The notes below the pieces were generated by a model. The model had not been told where the DNA came from. It was given only the letters and a program-made list of their open reading frames with translations, and searched no databases. Positions 40,050-50,322 of a stretch of DNA of 64,000 nt are shown here, piece by piece. This DNA comes from Certhia americana. Taxonomy: Eukaryota > Chordata > Aves > Passeriformes > Certhiidae. Position 1 is the stretch's first letter; each line of letters opens with the position of its first letter. The DNA lies in assembly GCA_018697195.1 (NCBI GenBank), contig CM031864.1, positions 12,706,809 to 12,770,808 of the forward strand, given 5' to 3'. Made by a program: the position numbers and the translations under genes.

Positions 40050-41851
40050 GCACCTTTATAAATTTTACTTCTGGAAGGAAAATGTTTTTTACTGTTTTAC
40101 TTCTACTAAGTAAACAGCCCAGCCTAGTCCAGTTTCCCAAGCTAGAAAGTAGAAGTCTGATGCATAACTTCTTGGTTGACTATTAACTAGCTATGACCCC
40201 AGGCAATCAGAATGTTAAAATGCTGTTAATTGTTTCCTTACTAATTAGAGATTAAAAAAAGGAAAAGTCCTTCTCATGTTTCTACAACCTGTAGTGTTAC
40301 TCATGGACTCACAAGCTGTTGAAGAAGACCCAGTTACTAATTCTCTAAAAGTCAGAAGTCAGACTCACTCTTTCTGTGCTTGCTCTCACTTATATCTATG
40401 CAAAAATACATGTTGCTGGCCTCTAAGAACCTTTAGGACACTTTTTGTTCTGAGTACAAAAAGCCAAACTTTCTCATCAAGCGCCTGTACCTGGAGTGTG
40501 TGGCTGCAAATCTGTGACTTGTGGATGTTTTGTCTCTGTCCCTGAACCTTCAGAGGCACATGGGCCCTACTGATTACTAAATCCTTGCATGTGAAATTTC
40601 CTGGGTCAGTCCAGTCCTGTGGAGGTTCCTTACTGTACCTGAACACTTCCTTTGACCTAGAAATTCAGCCCTTTGCCCTTCAGGAAACAAAGCCAAAGAA
40701 AATCAGTGTGTTGACATATACTACATGTGAATTCCCCTTTGCTTTCTTCTTTCATAATAAGCTCTCAGGCTTTGACACACTGGTTCCTCTCCAAACACCT
40801 TCTTGCTCTTTTTTCTACTCTCCAGAGAAACTACACTAAGGCAATGACTGAAAATATCATTATCTTTCATCAGCTCTCTCCTTATCAAATCCTACTGTTT
40901 ATCAAGAGTAACTGGCTTACTGAGATTTCATAGGAATTTTTTCTGCTCGGCTTAAGGCTGTATCTATACAGATTGTATTAATTTAGTAAGAGCTGGATGG
41001 TTACATGGCTGCCTATCACATTAATATATTCTAATTAAGGATATAAACTTGTTTACCAGCTTTCTTTGGCACAGATATTACTTGAGGTAAGCCAACACTG
41101 TGAGAACTACTTATAAAAAATTAGATCATTCTTAATTAAATCTTTCCACAGAGATACCTCTCCACATCATAAATGAGTGCTCTTTCTTTTCATTAATGTG
41201 AATTTATTTCTTCATCAAAAAATTATCTTCTGCCAGGAAATTTGAACACTTTCACTTAGTTGAAAGCCTTGAAGCTGAGTTCCTGCTTCTGGAACTGTGG
41301 TTTGTTGTTGAGTCTAAAGTCCCTACTATGCTTTAAGATAAGTATGATTTTAGGGAAAAATAATGTGAAAACATGAAGCTTTTCTAAAATTAGATTTGCT
41401 TGCCTAAGCTGTTGTCTTACTCTAATTTAATTTAGTTTACTTTAGTATATCATAAAAATTTATTTCTCCTTGCTTTTAGATGATAAGACGTTCAGATACC
41501 TTTTTATTATTTATCTGGAGCAATCACATATTTTTGTATCCCTATCAACCTCTAGCTGTGGTGGCATGGCTCAGGGACAGAAGTTTATTTGAAATGTAAT
41601 CATTGGCTATTCTGGGGCTGTTTTTTCTGCTAACCAGATGGCATTTACTTTGTTTGTAGCCCCAAGCATCATGATGCTACTTAAAATCTTCCTGCTACTT
41701 TTTAATGAATCTGGGATTTGTATTTTATGATACACTTCAAGAATAAAGCTGAAGTAGTTTTACTTTGAAACATGAAAAATGATAAGAGGACAATCAGAGG
41801 AAAAAAAACATCAGAAAACCAAATGAACTTTCCTACTTAGCAGGAGATATC

Positions 41852-42025
41852 AGAATAAGATAGAATAGAATATTTCAGTAGAATGGAACAGAATGGAAGC
41901 GAAGCTGGAAGGGGCATAAAGTGATCATCTAGTCCAACTGCCTGATCACTTTAGGACTGACCAAGTTCAAGCATATTTTTAAGGATGTTTCCAAATGACT
42001 TAATTATTGACAAGCCTGGGGTATC
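41852..42025 (-). mobile_element. CR1 LINE 3'-end fragment
   Basis: AGAATAGAATATTTCAGTAG, then GCTGGAAGGGGCATAAAGTGATCATCTAGTCCAACTGCC, a CCAAGTTCAAGCATATTTTTAAGG block and GACAAGCCTGGGGTATCAA. This order matches the reverse complement of a CR1 3' end of the type that begins GAATAGAATATTTCAGTTGG. It is 5'-truncated and diverged. Confidence 0.82.
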
Positions 42026-45000
42026 AAGTATAGCTTGAGAAATAAATAAATACAATATGTTAGGAAAATTTAAAGGAAATTTTTTCAGTTTTTGATTTGA
42101 CTTGAGCAGACTGATCGAAAAGAATACTTCATGAAAGACTTATTTTGGCTTGATTTTGCATTGTGTCCATCCTGGAGAATGGAAGAAGAGAAAAGGAGCT
42201 ACTATGAAGTTAAAAGGAGTTAATTTAGTATAATTTTGTAGGATGTTTGTTCTCATGTCTCCAAATACTAAAGAGGTGAGTCATAAAAGAGAACATTTTG
42301 TCCTATATATTTAAAATGAAAGAAAATTACATTGTTATTGTTATGTGTAGAACTGTACTTCCACTCCTGATTAAGTCCACTTACTACAAATTACCCCAGC
42401 CTGAACAGGTAATATTCAGTCAGTAATGGCAATGTGTGTCTCCTCTGGCCTTTTTAAAATTTGGGTCTACGATAGTACAAAAAATGGATAATTTATACAA
42501 TCATAGAGGAGGCAACCTTTGGTTCTGAAATGTCAAACATAACTTCAAAAAATATGCTAAAAAATGTTTAATCTGCTATTCATTAGTCAGATAAATGGAT
42601 TCAGAATTGCTACATGAAGCTTCCTATAAATTCTTGAATTGAATGCTTTCAAATTCATAGGTTTATAGGAAGAACATCCTCAGTGATATTCCTACTCTAT
42701 AATCACATTGCTATTATTCTGTTCATCCTCCCTCATTTCCAAGGGCTGTACTTGTACAAAGTAATACATAAAACTGCACCTAAAATAGAATCGAACCACA
42801 CTTAGAAGGATCCTAATCATCTCCCATGTACATCTTGTAGCCTCATACCAGAAAAAAAAATGGTTCAAGAAAGTACCAGATACAAGGTTTGCAAATGAGG
42901 AAGAAGGAAAGGGAATGGTTATGTCCTGCACTTCTTCCTGATACAGCCAAATTAGTGACTATTTGTAGCTATCAGATAATTTTAGAGCAACAGTATGTGA
43001 TTAAGATGAAAGTGTATCTCCAAGCAGGAATAAATGCAAATCAATAAACTGATGCAATGAAAGGTTTCAGTAGCCACTTCCAATCTTTAGCATTTGTTGT
43101 CATGATCCATTAGGGAATCATATGACCAATTCGAGACACCTTATACATAGCTCAGAACAAGCGTGAATAAAGCAGTATAGAATCAATTTTTATTGTTGTT
43201 GTTGTATTGAATATTCTGGCAGACTGCAAATATTATGACTTAGACTGTAAACTTCTGGGTTTAGTAATTTTTTTCCATTTGGAAGTTTTGTCTGCATTTT
43301 GGATAGCAGGATGATGGATACTTGAGCTATCTCCTCCGGTAACATAGTTTGGCAATGACGACTCAGTCCAACTCAACAGTTTCAGCAGTTTAGAACTTTA
43401 TTTTTGGGTTTTCCTATCAAGACTCTGCAGGTCTGCTGGTATCAGAAACAATCTGCTTGGTACCAGTAGTACCATCAGCCATTTGATGATCAATTCCTTG
43501 CTTGAAGGATTGCCTCTGAATGGACTTCTTGTGAGATCACATTAAAACAGAAAATCTCTCTTTGCTCTTTCTAGTTAAAAGAATTACAATGCAAATATGG
43601 ATGTCACAAATTACAGAAAACCTCTGTGTCCCCTCTCCCACCTCCAAACCACTCCAGGGAAACTGACAATATTTTCCTCTTTTTTTTCTGTCTACAGTAA
43701 CTCTTACCTCATTTGCCAGGAGCTGTGTCTCATTATCAAGAAGCAAAGAATTTAACTTCCTTGCTGATAGGGATGTTTAGTAAATAAAACACCATTATTC
43801 ACAGCTGTACTTCCAGTAAGAGCAAACAGTCCCCTTTTAGATATCAGCAGGTGGAAATCTCAGTAGAAAGATGCATGTTTGTTGTTATGATTCCTGATGA
43901 CCTTTCTCCGTTTTATTTCACTCTGATAGTGAATGCATACTGGCATGTTGGTGGTTTTAACCTCCTGAACTGATCTGGAGCTTGTTGCAAAACGCCATTA
44001 ATTTATATTTAACTACCTAGGAATTTCCTCCTTTAGTTGCATTGGCCGGGGTCCCAATTCAGGCAGTACTTAAGCCACAATTTGTGACTGTTTTACTGCT
44101 TCATGGTGAGGTATGAAGGTCAGAGTGGCGGTTTTTGGGATGACAAAGCCATGGGTGTGTTTTCTGCATTCTGCTGAACCATACTTTTTTAAACTTGATC
44201 AATTGTCTTAACATATTTTAAAATGCATAATTTGAATATGACAGGATACAGCTAGTATTTTATTCACCCTCCTCAAGAACCAAGCAAACCCCAGATCCTG
44301 AGCCACAGCTTTAAGGAGACATATTCCAACTTCCATTACTTGCTTCAGATACCTACATGGTCTACAACAGTATGACCATACATGTGTTCTTAGAAAATTT
44401 ATTTCCTAGCTTGGGCAGGAACTTACTGTTTTGTCTTAACACTATCAAGCCAGAATCTTCAGGATACACAACAGTCACATAACAGTTTTAAGGAAGCTTT
44501 ATTTGCTAAATCTATATGAGTACTTAAAAGCCTAGAAATTTGTTACATCCTTTATTGTGCACTTACTGCCATTCTACTATGTGTATGATCACCGTCCACA
44601 TTACTGACCTAATTTTCTGGTTGCATTTTCCAGACTGGAGGCGTAATTAATTTCTCAAGCAAAATTAGCCCTTATCAGTCCTAACTGTTTAATGAAATGA
44701 GATTGCAAATTGTCCTTTACTACTATACGATTTAAAACCAGTCTCTTTGAAAATTTGCTGTAAAATCAAGTTAAAAACCTTAAGAAAGACATGGAAATAA
44801 TTCCTCATTTCATAATGAGAATACTAACAAACACCACTAAAAATCCAAGAAGAATTAGTAATGCTGGTGTTCTTAACAAGTGACTCAGATTTTCCATGAC
44901 TATAATTTTTTTATCTCCATGTTTCTGCTGTCTGACTATTGCTAATTTCAGAATAGGGCAAACCTCTGCCCAACCTCTCAGCATTGGTTCTTGACCTTTT

Positions 45001-48000
45001 GAAACTCATCATTTGCATTAATTTAATTTTGTTTCTTAGCCATATAATACTTAGAATGGTACGTATGCATCAAAATGTGTACAATCTTTCTGATGTAAAT
45101 CCCACCTACTCTAAATCTCCTTTCATACCTTCATCTGGATATCAGCCTTTCATTTGAATAGCTCATTCATCATTGTATTTGAATAAATATTCATTATTAC
45201 ATTTGAATAGCTCATTCATGGTGTACAGTTGGATCTTTCATAGAAATTGTTCCTTGGGAGGGGCAGGGCACCAATTCCAGAGGAGAAGGAAGTCCAGAAG
45301 GATTGTTGATTTTGAAGAAATGGAAGGCATATCTAACCCTCTATGGGGACAGGTACTGTAGGACTCATTGTCAGTGTCTATGGCCTCAGAAGACTTTTGT
45401 CTCAAACAATTATGGGGTTGAACAATGTGGCATTTAACTGAAGGATTTTCACTGACAGCTTTATTTGACTGAGGTGCCCCAAATCTGATCCTGTATTCAT
45501 AATTTCCCTCTATAGTTATTTTGATTTACTACTTTTGTCTCTGAAATATAAAGGCTTTTATATCACTGCTATTTCACTAAATGGAAGATGCATAACTTAC
45601 TGATGTTATGCACAAAAAGGAAAAGATTTCCAATGTTTTGCAGCAAGAACTGTGAATATAATAAAAGTATGTAGTAACTATCATTGAAGGCTGCACGAGA
45701 AATTTATGAGTGGCTAAAAAAGAAGGAAGAGATATTGTTGTTATTTGCATTCTACCAACTTTGTTGTTGCTACTGAAGTGCCTACCTGTTAATTTACAGC
45801 AAGGTTGGCTGAAGCTGGTATTTAGTGAAAAATTAGTGCAACATTTGAGTATGTTCCTGGATTTGTAGCAGGAGGCTTTGAGGATTTGATTACTGTACAC
45901 TTCATTTGCAAACCAGCAACATGGTTCTCCATCCAGAATTTTTTTGTCAGATTTTCTTTCCACTCTTTCGTAACCAGTGGGTGGACTACAGTAGTCACAG
46001 GGCAAGAGATGTCCTTTTATCTCTGCATCTCTTTCTCTCAATATATGTTAAACTATTGCTTATGAATTTGAACTCATTGAATGCCAGCAGGGAATTCTGG
46101 TTCCTTAATTCAAGTTGAAATTTGTGGCAAAAAGAGTATTTATCTTCCTGATTCTTGGAGTACCAAGGAGCCAAGGGTTTTGCAACAAACACAAGCAGCC
46201 TAACACATTAAGAAGTGCTGAAGTCAGTGAGCTAAACCAAGGCACTGCCTCAGTCCTTTGGTCTTCAGCAGTCTTTGAATAGATAGAGCGAGAAAGCCTC
46301 AGGAAACATTCCATTGTGGCTCCTACACTTACAGCTTTTGTTCTCAGACATAAAAAGGAGCTCAATCGAACTCAGCTCCACAATGGCTGACTGTCAAACT
46401 GTTGGGAGTAAGAGCCACTGCACTGATGAGAATGACATTAATCCTTCCTCTCCTTTCCCACTGCTCTCGCCCGCCCAGGTTTTAGCCAGTGAAAAGACTG
46501 AAAAGACTGCTGTCCCCCCAAGAAAGCAGTGGCTGTCCATTCAGAACTCACAGCAGAGGATGTGATGGGGCAATTTTGGTCACTCCTCTATTCATTAGTA
46601 ATAGGAGATAAAAGGAGCTGACTATCGCAGAGTATGAAAAACTTAGTTCTGCTGGTGTCACTGCCAGTTTTCACCCCTCCAACACCTTCTGAAATCTCCA
46701 TCCTACTTAGCCATAATTCTACAAACCCACCCCATTTCAGAGAAGTCATTATTTAAGTTATTCCTGTCAAATGTGTAGAAGACCTAGCCCCAGACATATA
46801 TCTACTTATGACACTGCTTAACAAGCTGCTGTCTTGCTCACAGCACAAAACTGGGATGTGTCACTTTGTGCTGTTACAGCTGTACAGGTGCAGGAGCACT
46901 CTTCAATGACTCTTGTCTGAAAAGTGAGATGGAAGCTATATTTACTTTCCTAACATTATCTCTTGCCTTTTTTCTCCATTCCTGCAGCAACTAAAAAGCC
47001 ACTCTCCCTCCTTTTGGCAGGCTACTGCTTTACTCAGGATGCACTCTACAAGCTTGCCTTGCCCTTATTACATTTTACAAGCACACTAAAACAGCTGTCT
47101 TGAGGTTTTTCTGTTCTTCCCTTTGGCTTGATCTACCTGATAATGCTGTTTCAGCTTCTACCACCCAGATTGCAGTCTTGAAGTATCAACTTCATTGCTG
47201 CTTTTTAAGCAAAATTGCTCCCCATTTTGGGATCTTTGGGTGAAGAAATCTGGCTAGGGAAGAAGGGAATGGAGCAAACTGTTTGTAGTTTGAGATCTCC
47301 ATCTCTATTTATTCCTTGGTAGGGGAACATAAAATAAACTCTTCTTCTCTGAACTTTAATAGGCAATAATGTATTTCGAGATATTTTTATGTTTTACTGT
47401 TGTCTTAAAAAAGAACTTACACGAATTTATAGGTCCAATCAGACCAAATTGAGCATTTTTGCTCATTGTATGATAAAATGCCAAAATCTGACAAGCATTT
47501 TGAAGACCATTATGTGGTGCTTTTAACTGTTTATGCAAGTGACTTTAAAAACTGAAGAAATAGATTTAGCTAGCCTGTATTTCCTCACTAGTGAATTCAA
47601 GAAACGCACATCATACGCGTGCTACTCAAGATATGAAGGTAAGCAAAACCTAGTTTTTGAGAATTTTAATTTTTAAGTAATTGTCTCAAGGTGCCAGGAA
47701 TAGTACCTCACAAGACTGTGTGTCAATGAAAACAAATTTAAGTTCTTCATCATTGTAGCCCATGATAAATTGTGTAATATTTTACAGTTTTGTTTCATAA
47801 TTGGACATTGATTCTATGTTTTGGCTTATTTCTACAGTAAGAGTATTTAATAATTAGGTTCCCATTCAGGCCCGTTTGTAGAACTGGAAATTGATGGATA
47901 AAAGAACTTGAAAGTCATCTCTAACTTCAAGCTGTAACAGCTTGGGCGCATGATGGGAAACAGCTTTTGAATTTCCAGCCTTCTCGGTAGTATCATTAAT

Positions 48001-48059
48001 GCCTTATCTTAATGTGCTCTCATCGTGTTTCTCCAGGGGACAAATGGTCCAAGGAGCAC
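42026..48059. other. Intergenic DNA leading to the PTGFR promoter
   Basis: AT-rich until about 48 kb. A Cys-rich 154-codon reverse-strand frame at 45577-46041 and an 83-codon forward frame at 46314-46565 were considered; neither shows a known motif or splice context. Any distal PTGFR enhancers could be here, but I cannot identify one. Confidence 0.6.
45151..45223. repeat. Short tandem repeat, about 24-25-bp unit, three copies
   Basis: CATTTGAATAGCTCATTCAT occurs identically at 45151-45170 and 45200-45219. A diverged copy (GTATTTGAATAAATATTCATTA) lies between them. Confidence 0.85.
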
Positions 48060-48196
48060 TGTTAGCACTACTTGATCCGGGAGGCGCGAGGGGCCGTGTG
48101 TCTAGGGATGTGCCAGCCGCGTCCCTGACAGTATTCCTGGGGCTTCCCTCTTCCCGAGCTCCCTGCGTGCTCCTGAAGCTCGTAGCTGGGAAGAAG

Positions 48197-48210
48197 CACG
48201 TGAAAGTGAA
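48197..48210 (+). promoter_or_regulatory. Possible E-box plus IRF-like site at the island's 5' edge
   Basis: CACGTG (48197-48202) overlaps by one base GAAAGTGAA (48202-48210), which matches the GAAANNGAA core of interferon regulatory factor sites. Both are short motifs found by eye. Their position at the upstream edge of the CpG island is the only support for function. Confidence 0.25.
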
Positions 48211-48599
48211 GAGGAGGTGAAGCTGTGGCTGAGGACAGACGCGGACTCTCGGTTGCCCCATGAGTTGCTACCGCTGTGGCTGCAGCCTGAGGAGCAGGAA
48301 CTCGCCCTGCCTGGCTGGGGGGGCTCTGTCGCCCGTCGCTGTGATGTGACACGACAGCCTGGCTCTCCTGGCCGGAGACACCGCCGCAGCCCGGCACGGC
48401 CGCGCCTCCCGGGACAGCGGGGAGAGGGACGAGTGCCGAGCCCCGGGGCCTCGGAACCGCGCCCCGGAGGGGACATAGCCGGGCAGCAGCGCAGCTCCGG
48501 TCCCGGGACAGAGCCGGACCGCGTCCCGGGGGGCGGGCGGGGAGGGCGGACGGGAGGCCGGGTGGGAAGGCGGAGGGAGGGCGGGCGCGGGCGGCGCCG

Positions 48600-48718
48600 G
48601 CGGAGGGGGGCTCAGCACTGGTGTCGGCCGGCGGAGCTCCGCGCTGCGCCTCTCTCCGGCCCCGCGGGACGACGCGAACGGGAGCGGCGGCGGGGCCGGG
48701 ACGGACACCGAGACCAGG
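48600..48718 (+). other. PTGFR: Candidate non-coding first exon of PTGFR (3' end at a GT donor)
   Basis: Within the CpG island the sequence AGACCAGG is followed by GTAGGG, with GT at 48719-48720. This is a reasonable donor and the best I see between the GC boxes and the minisatellite. It would pair with the acceptor at 50263, giving an intron of about 1.5 kb. The 5' limit drawn here is arbitrary because the start site is unknown. The alternative donor near 48858 (CCG followed by GTACCG) looks weaker. Confidence 0.35.
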
Positions 48719-48876
48719 GTAGGGAAGGAGCGCGGCAGGGCTGGTTCGGGCCAGCGGGGATCGTGGCACTTGTGCCCGGCGAGGGGGACTCGCTCCGCCC
48801 CCGGCGGCGGCAGCACTTAAGGGAGAACGAGGCGGCGGGCGGGGGCAGCGCTCCTCCGGTACCGGGGCTGACCACC

Positions 48877-49370
48877 TGGGAGTGCCCGGCTGTGAGTGCC
48901 CGGCTGTGTGTGCCCGGTTGTGAGTGCCCTCGATGTGTGCCCATCTGTGGTATCCCGGTTGTGAGTTCCCACTGGGCGTGCTAATCTGTGCGTGCCCAGC
49001 TGTGTTGTGCCCACCTGGAGTGCCCATGTTTGTGCCTGCCCAGCTGTGCGGCCCGCTGTGAGTGCCACTGTGTGTGCCCGGCTGTGTGTGCCCGCTGTGT
49101 GTGCTCCCTGCTGTGTGGCCCGTCTGCCCAGCTGTGTGTGCCCGGCTGTGACTGCCCAGCTGTGTGTGCCCAGCTGTGTGTGCCCGGCTGTGAGTGCCCA
49201 GCTGTGTGTGCCCGGTTGTGACTGCCCAGCTGTGTGTGCCCGACTGTGTGTGCCCAGCTGTGTGTGCCCAGCTGTGTGTGCCCGGTTGTGACTGCCCAGC
49301 TGTGTGTGCCCGGCTGTGTGTGCCCGGCTGTGTGTGCCCGGCTGTGAGTACCCAGCTGTGCGTGCCCGGC
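48877..49370. repeat. GC-rich minisatellite, 14-bp period
   Basis: The sequence is built from variants of CTGTGTGTGCCCGG (14 bp), alternating with CTGTGAGTGCCCAG and CTGTGACTGCCCAG types, roughly 35 copies in 494 bp. The 5' copies (48877-49060) are degenerate and the central and 3' copies (49060-49370) are close to uniform. Because 14 is not a multiple of 3, all frames read through as Cys/Val/Pro-rich 14-residue repeats. Those open frames are artefacts of the repeat, not genes. Confidence 0.95.
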
Positions 49371-49542
49371 AGAGCGCAGGGCTGCGGTGCGCGGCTCCGT
49401 CTGAGGAGTTCGCCGGCCGCGCTCCGTTGAGCGCTCCCGAACGGCAGCGGTGCCTCTGTCCGGCGTGCCCCGTTCCCGATGTAGCTCAGTAACCGGGAGG
49501 CATTAGGGGCAGTTTCTAATACAGGCTGTTAACACCTGCTCG

Positions 49543-49591
49543 TTTTTTTTTTTTTTTTTTTTTTCTTTTCCCCCTTTCCCCCCCCCCCCCC
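49543..49591. repeat. Homopyrimidine tract (22 T, then C-rich ending in 14 C)
   Basis: An uninterrupted run of 49 pyrimidines on the + strand: 22 T, C, 4 T, 5 C, 3 T, 14 C. It lies just downstream of the CpG island in the presumed first intron. Such tracts slip during replication and sequencing, so its exact length is unreliable. It can also form triplex or i-motif structures. Confidence 0.9.
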
Positions 49592-50243
49592 GGGAAGGTT
49601 TTGCTATTAAGCATGTCCTTGGAGTAGAGATGGGAGATAAAGTAACTTGCAGACTTGGTTTCTGAATTACGGTGCATCTAAAAACCAAGTTTGTGCTTCA
49701 GCGAGGGCTCTGGGAACTTGAAGGCTTCAGTGCTGGTTAGGTTTAAGCTTTGAAACATGACTTTGTGGGAGCAGAATTGTTTAGAAGATGCTAAGACGTT
49801 GTTTTGAAAATAGATGTTTAAAAGTGGAGTGTGATTATGATCTCAGAATGCTCCAGTTTCAGTATTTCACTTTTGACTGCGGCTGGGCTGGTTAAATATT
49901 GTCGTTCTTGGCGTTTGTTGCAAAAATGTTTGTTTAGCGTGGTTTAACAACCAGTATTGTTTGTATTGTTTACCTTGCTATGTGTACATAACCATGATAT
50001 ATTTTATACATTATTTAGTATATCTTATACATGCAGAGACTCTAAATTTCCTGTAGGCTATATTTCCATTGTGTAATGCATGCAGATAATTGTTTTACCT
50101 TGTGAGTGATGAGCTTAAAATGTGATGCCATATCATATCGCTGAGAAAACTGGAAAATTAGATTTATACCACAGACTAATATTATGGAATTTCCCTTTCA
50201 AATGCCATTTGAACAGTGGTATGCCTTTTACAGCGCTCTGTGT
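49592..50243. other. PTGFR intron 1, remaining unique sequence
   Basis: Between the pyrimidine tract and the acceptor the DNA becomes AT-rich again. I see no repeat, coding exon or other recognisable element in it. Confidence 0.6.
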
Positions 50244-50263
50244 ATTTATTTTTAATATTGCAG
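50244..50263 (+). other. PTGFR: Predicted splice acceptor of the PTGFR coding exon
   Basis: A T-rich stretch (about 50244-50258) leads to TATTGCAG ending at 50263. It is the nearest good acceptor upstream of the receptor ATG and leaves a 59-nt leader segment on this exon. In mammals PTGFR also has a non-coding first exon spliced shortly upstream of the start codon, which fits. No transcript evidence is available here. Confidence 0.6.
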
Positions 50264-50299
50264 ATGCCTTTTGATTGCAAGATTGCTGAAATGCTTTGA
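50264..50299 (+). CDS. Upstream ORF in the PTGFR 5' leader (11 codons)
   Basis: The predicted acceptor (pyrimidine/A-rich stretch ending ATTGCAG at 50263) is followed immediately by ATG. This ATG opens an 11-codon frame, with a second in-frame ATG at 50291, and closes at TGA 50297-50299. That is 23 nt before the receptor ATG at 50323. It would be translated only if the acceptor is used as drawn. Short uORFs of this kind often reduce translation of the main frame; whether this one does is inference. It is not expected to make a functional protein. Confidence 0.5.
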   Translation: MPFDCKIAEML

Positions 50300-50322
50300 G
50301 GGCTGCGTCTCCTTTCCTAACC

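Larger units (their letters stand above)
39183..41851. other. Intergenic with small tandem repeats
   Basis: Contains the two short tandem repeats at 39843 and 40005. Overlapping frames on both strands at 40276-40933 (68-89 codons) have no recognised domain. Confidence 0.65.
48060..49470 (+). promoter_or_regulatory. PTGFR: CpG island, probable PTGFR promoter
   Basis: This is the only GC- and CpG-rich block in the window; CpG is rare on both sides. It has overlapping GC boxes (GGGCGG at 48531, 48535 and 48544) and no evident TATA box. It sits 0.8-2.2 kb upstream of the PTGFR start exon in the same orientation, so it is the natural candidate for the promoter and non-coding first exon. The 3' half is taken up by a 14-bp-period minisatellite. 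Transcription start sites cannot be placed from sequence alone, and a divergent transcript to the left is possible. Confidence 0.75.

Noticed and set aside
45577..46041. Cys-rich 154-codon reverse-strand frame, considered as a secreted or defensin-like peptide gene
   Set aside because: No signal peptide, no regular cysteine spacing and no splice context; overlapping frames on the other strand are equally plausible.
46314..46565. 83-codon frame with a Ser/Pro-rich C-terminal half, considered as a terminal exon of an upstream gene such as GIPC2
   Set aside because: It does not resemble the GIPC2 C-terminus and no acceptor or poly(A) arrangement supports it.
1..48059. Search for exons of neighbours expected from vertebrate synteny (GIPC2 upstream)
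   Set aside because: No exon recognised by eye. In human the two genes are hundreds of kilobases apart, so absence is unsurprising; small exons could be missed without a search tool.
48068..49027. 319-codon reverse-strand open frame, with 182-255-codon frames on both strands, at 48.1-49.0 kb
   Set aside because: They lie in the CpG island and minisatellite, where stop codons are rare because of GC content. Pro/Arg/Ala-rich low-complexity translations overlap in several frames and strands, with no domain.
48988..49492. Cys/Val/Pro-rich 14-residue repeat proteins
   Set aside because: They are translations of the 14-bp minisatellite, readable in every frame; not metallothionein-like genes.
50296..50322. 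N-terminal extension of PTGFR starting at TTG 50296
   Set aside because: Vertebrate initiation is at ATG. The ATG at 50323 has A at -3 and gives a normal-length FP N-terminus; the preceding bases are 5' leader containing a uORF.
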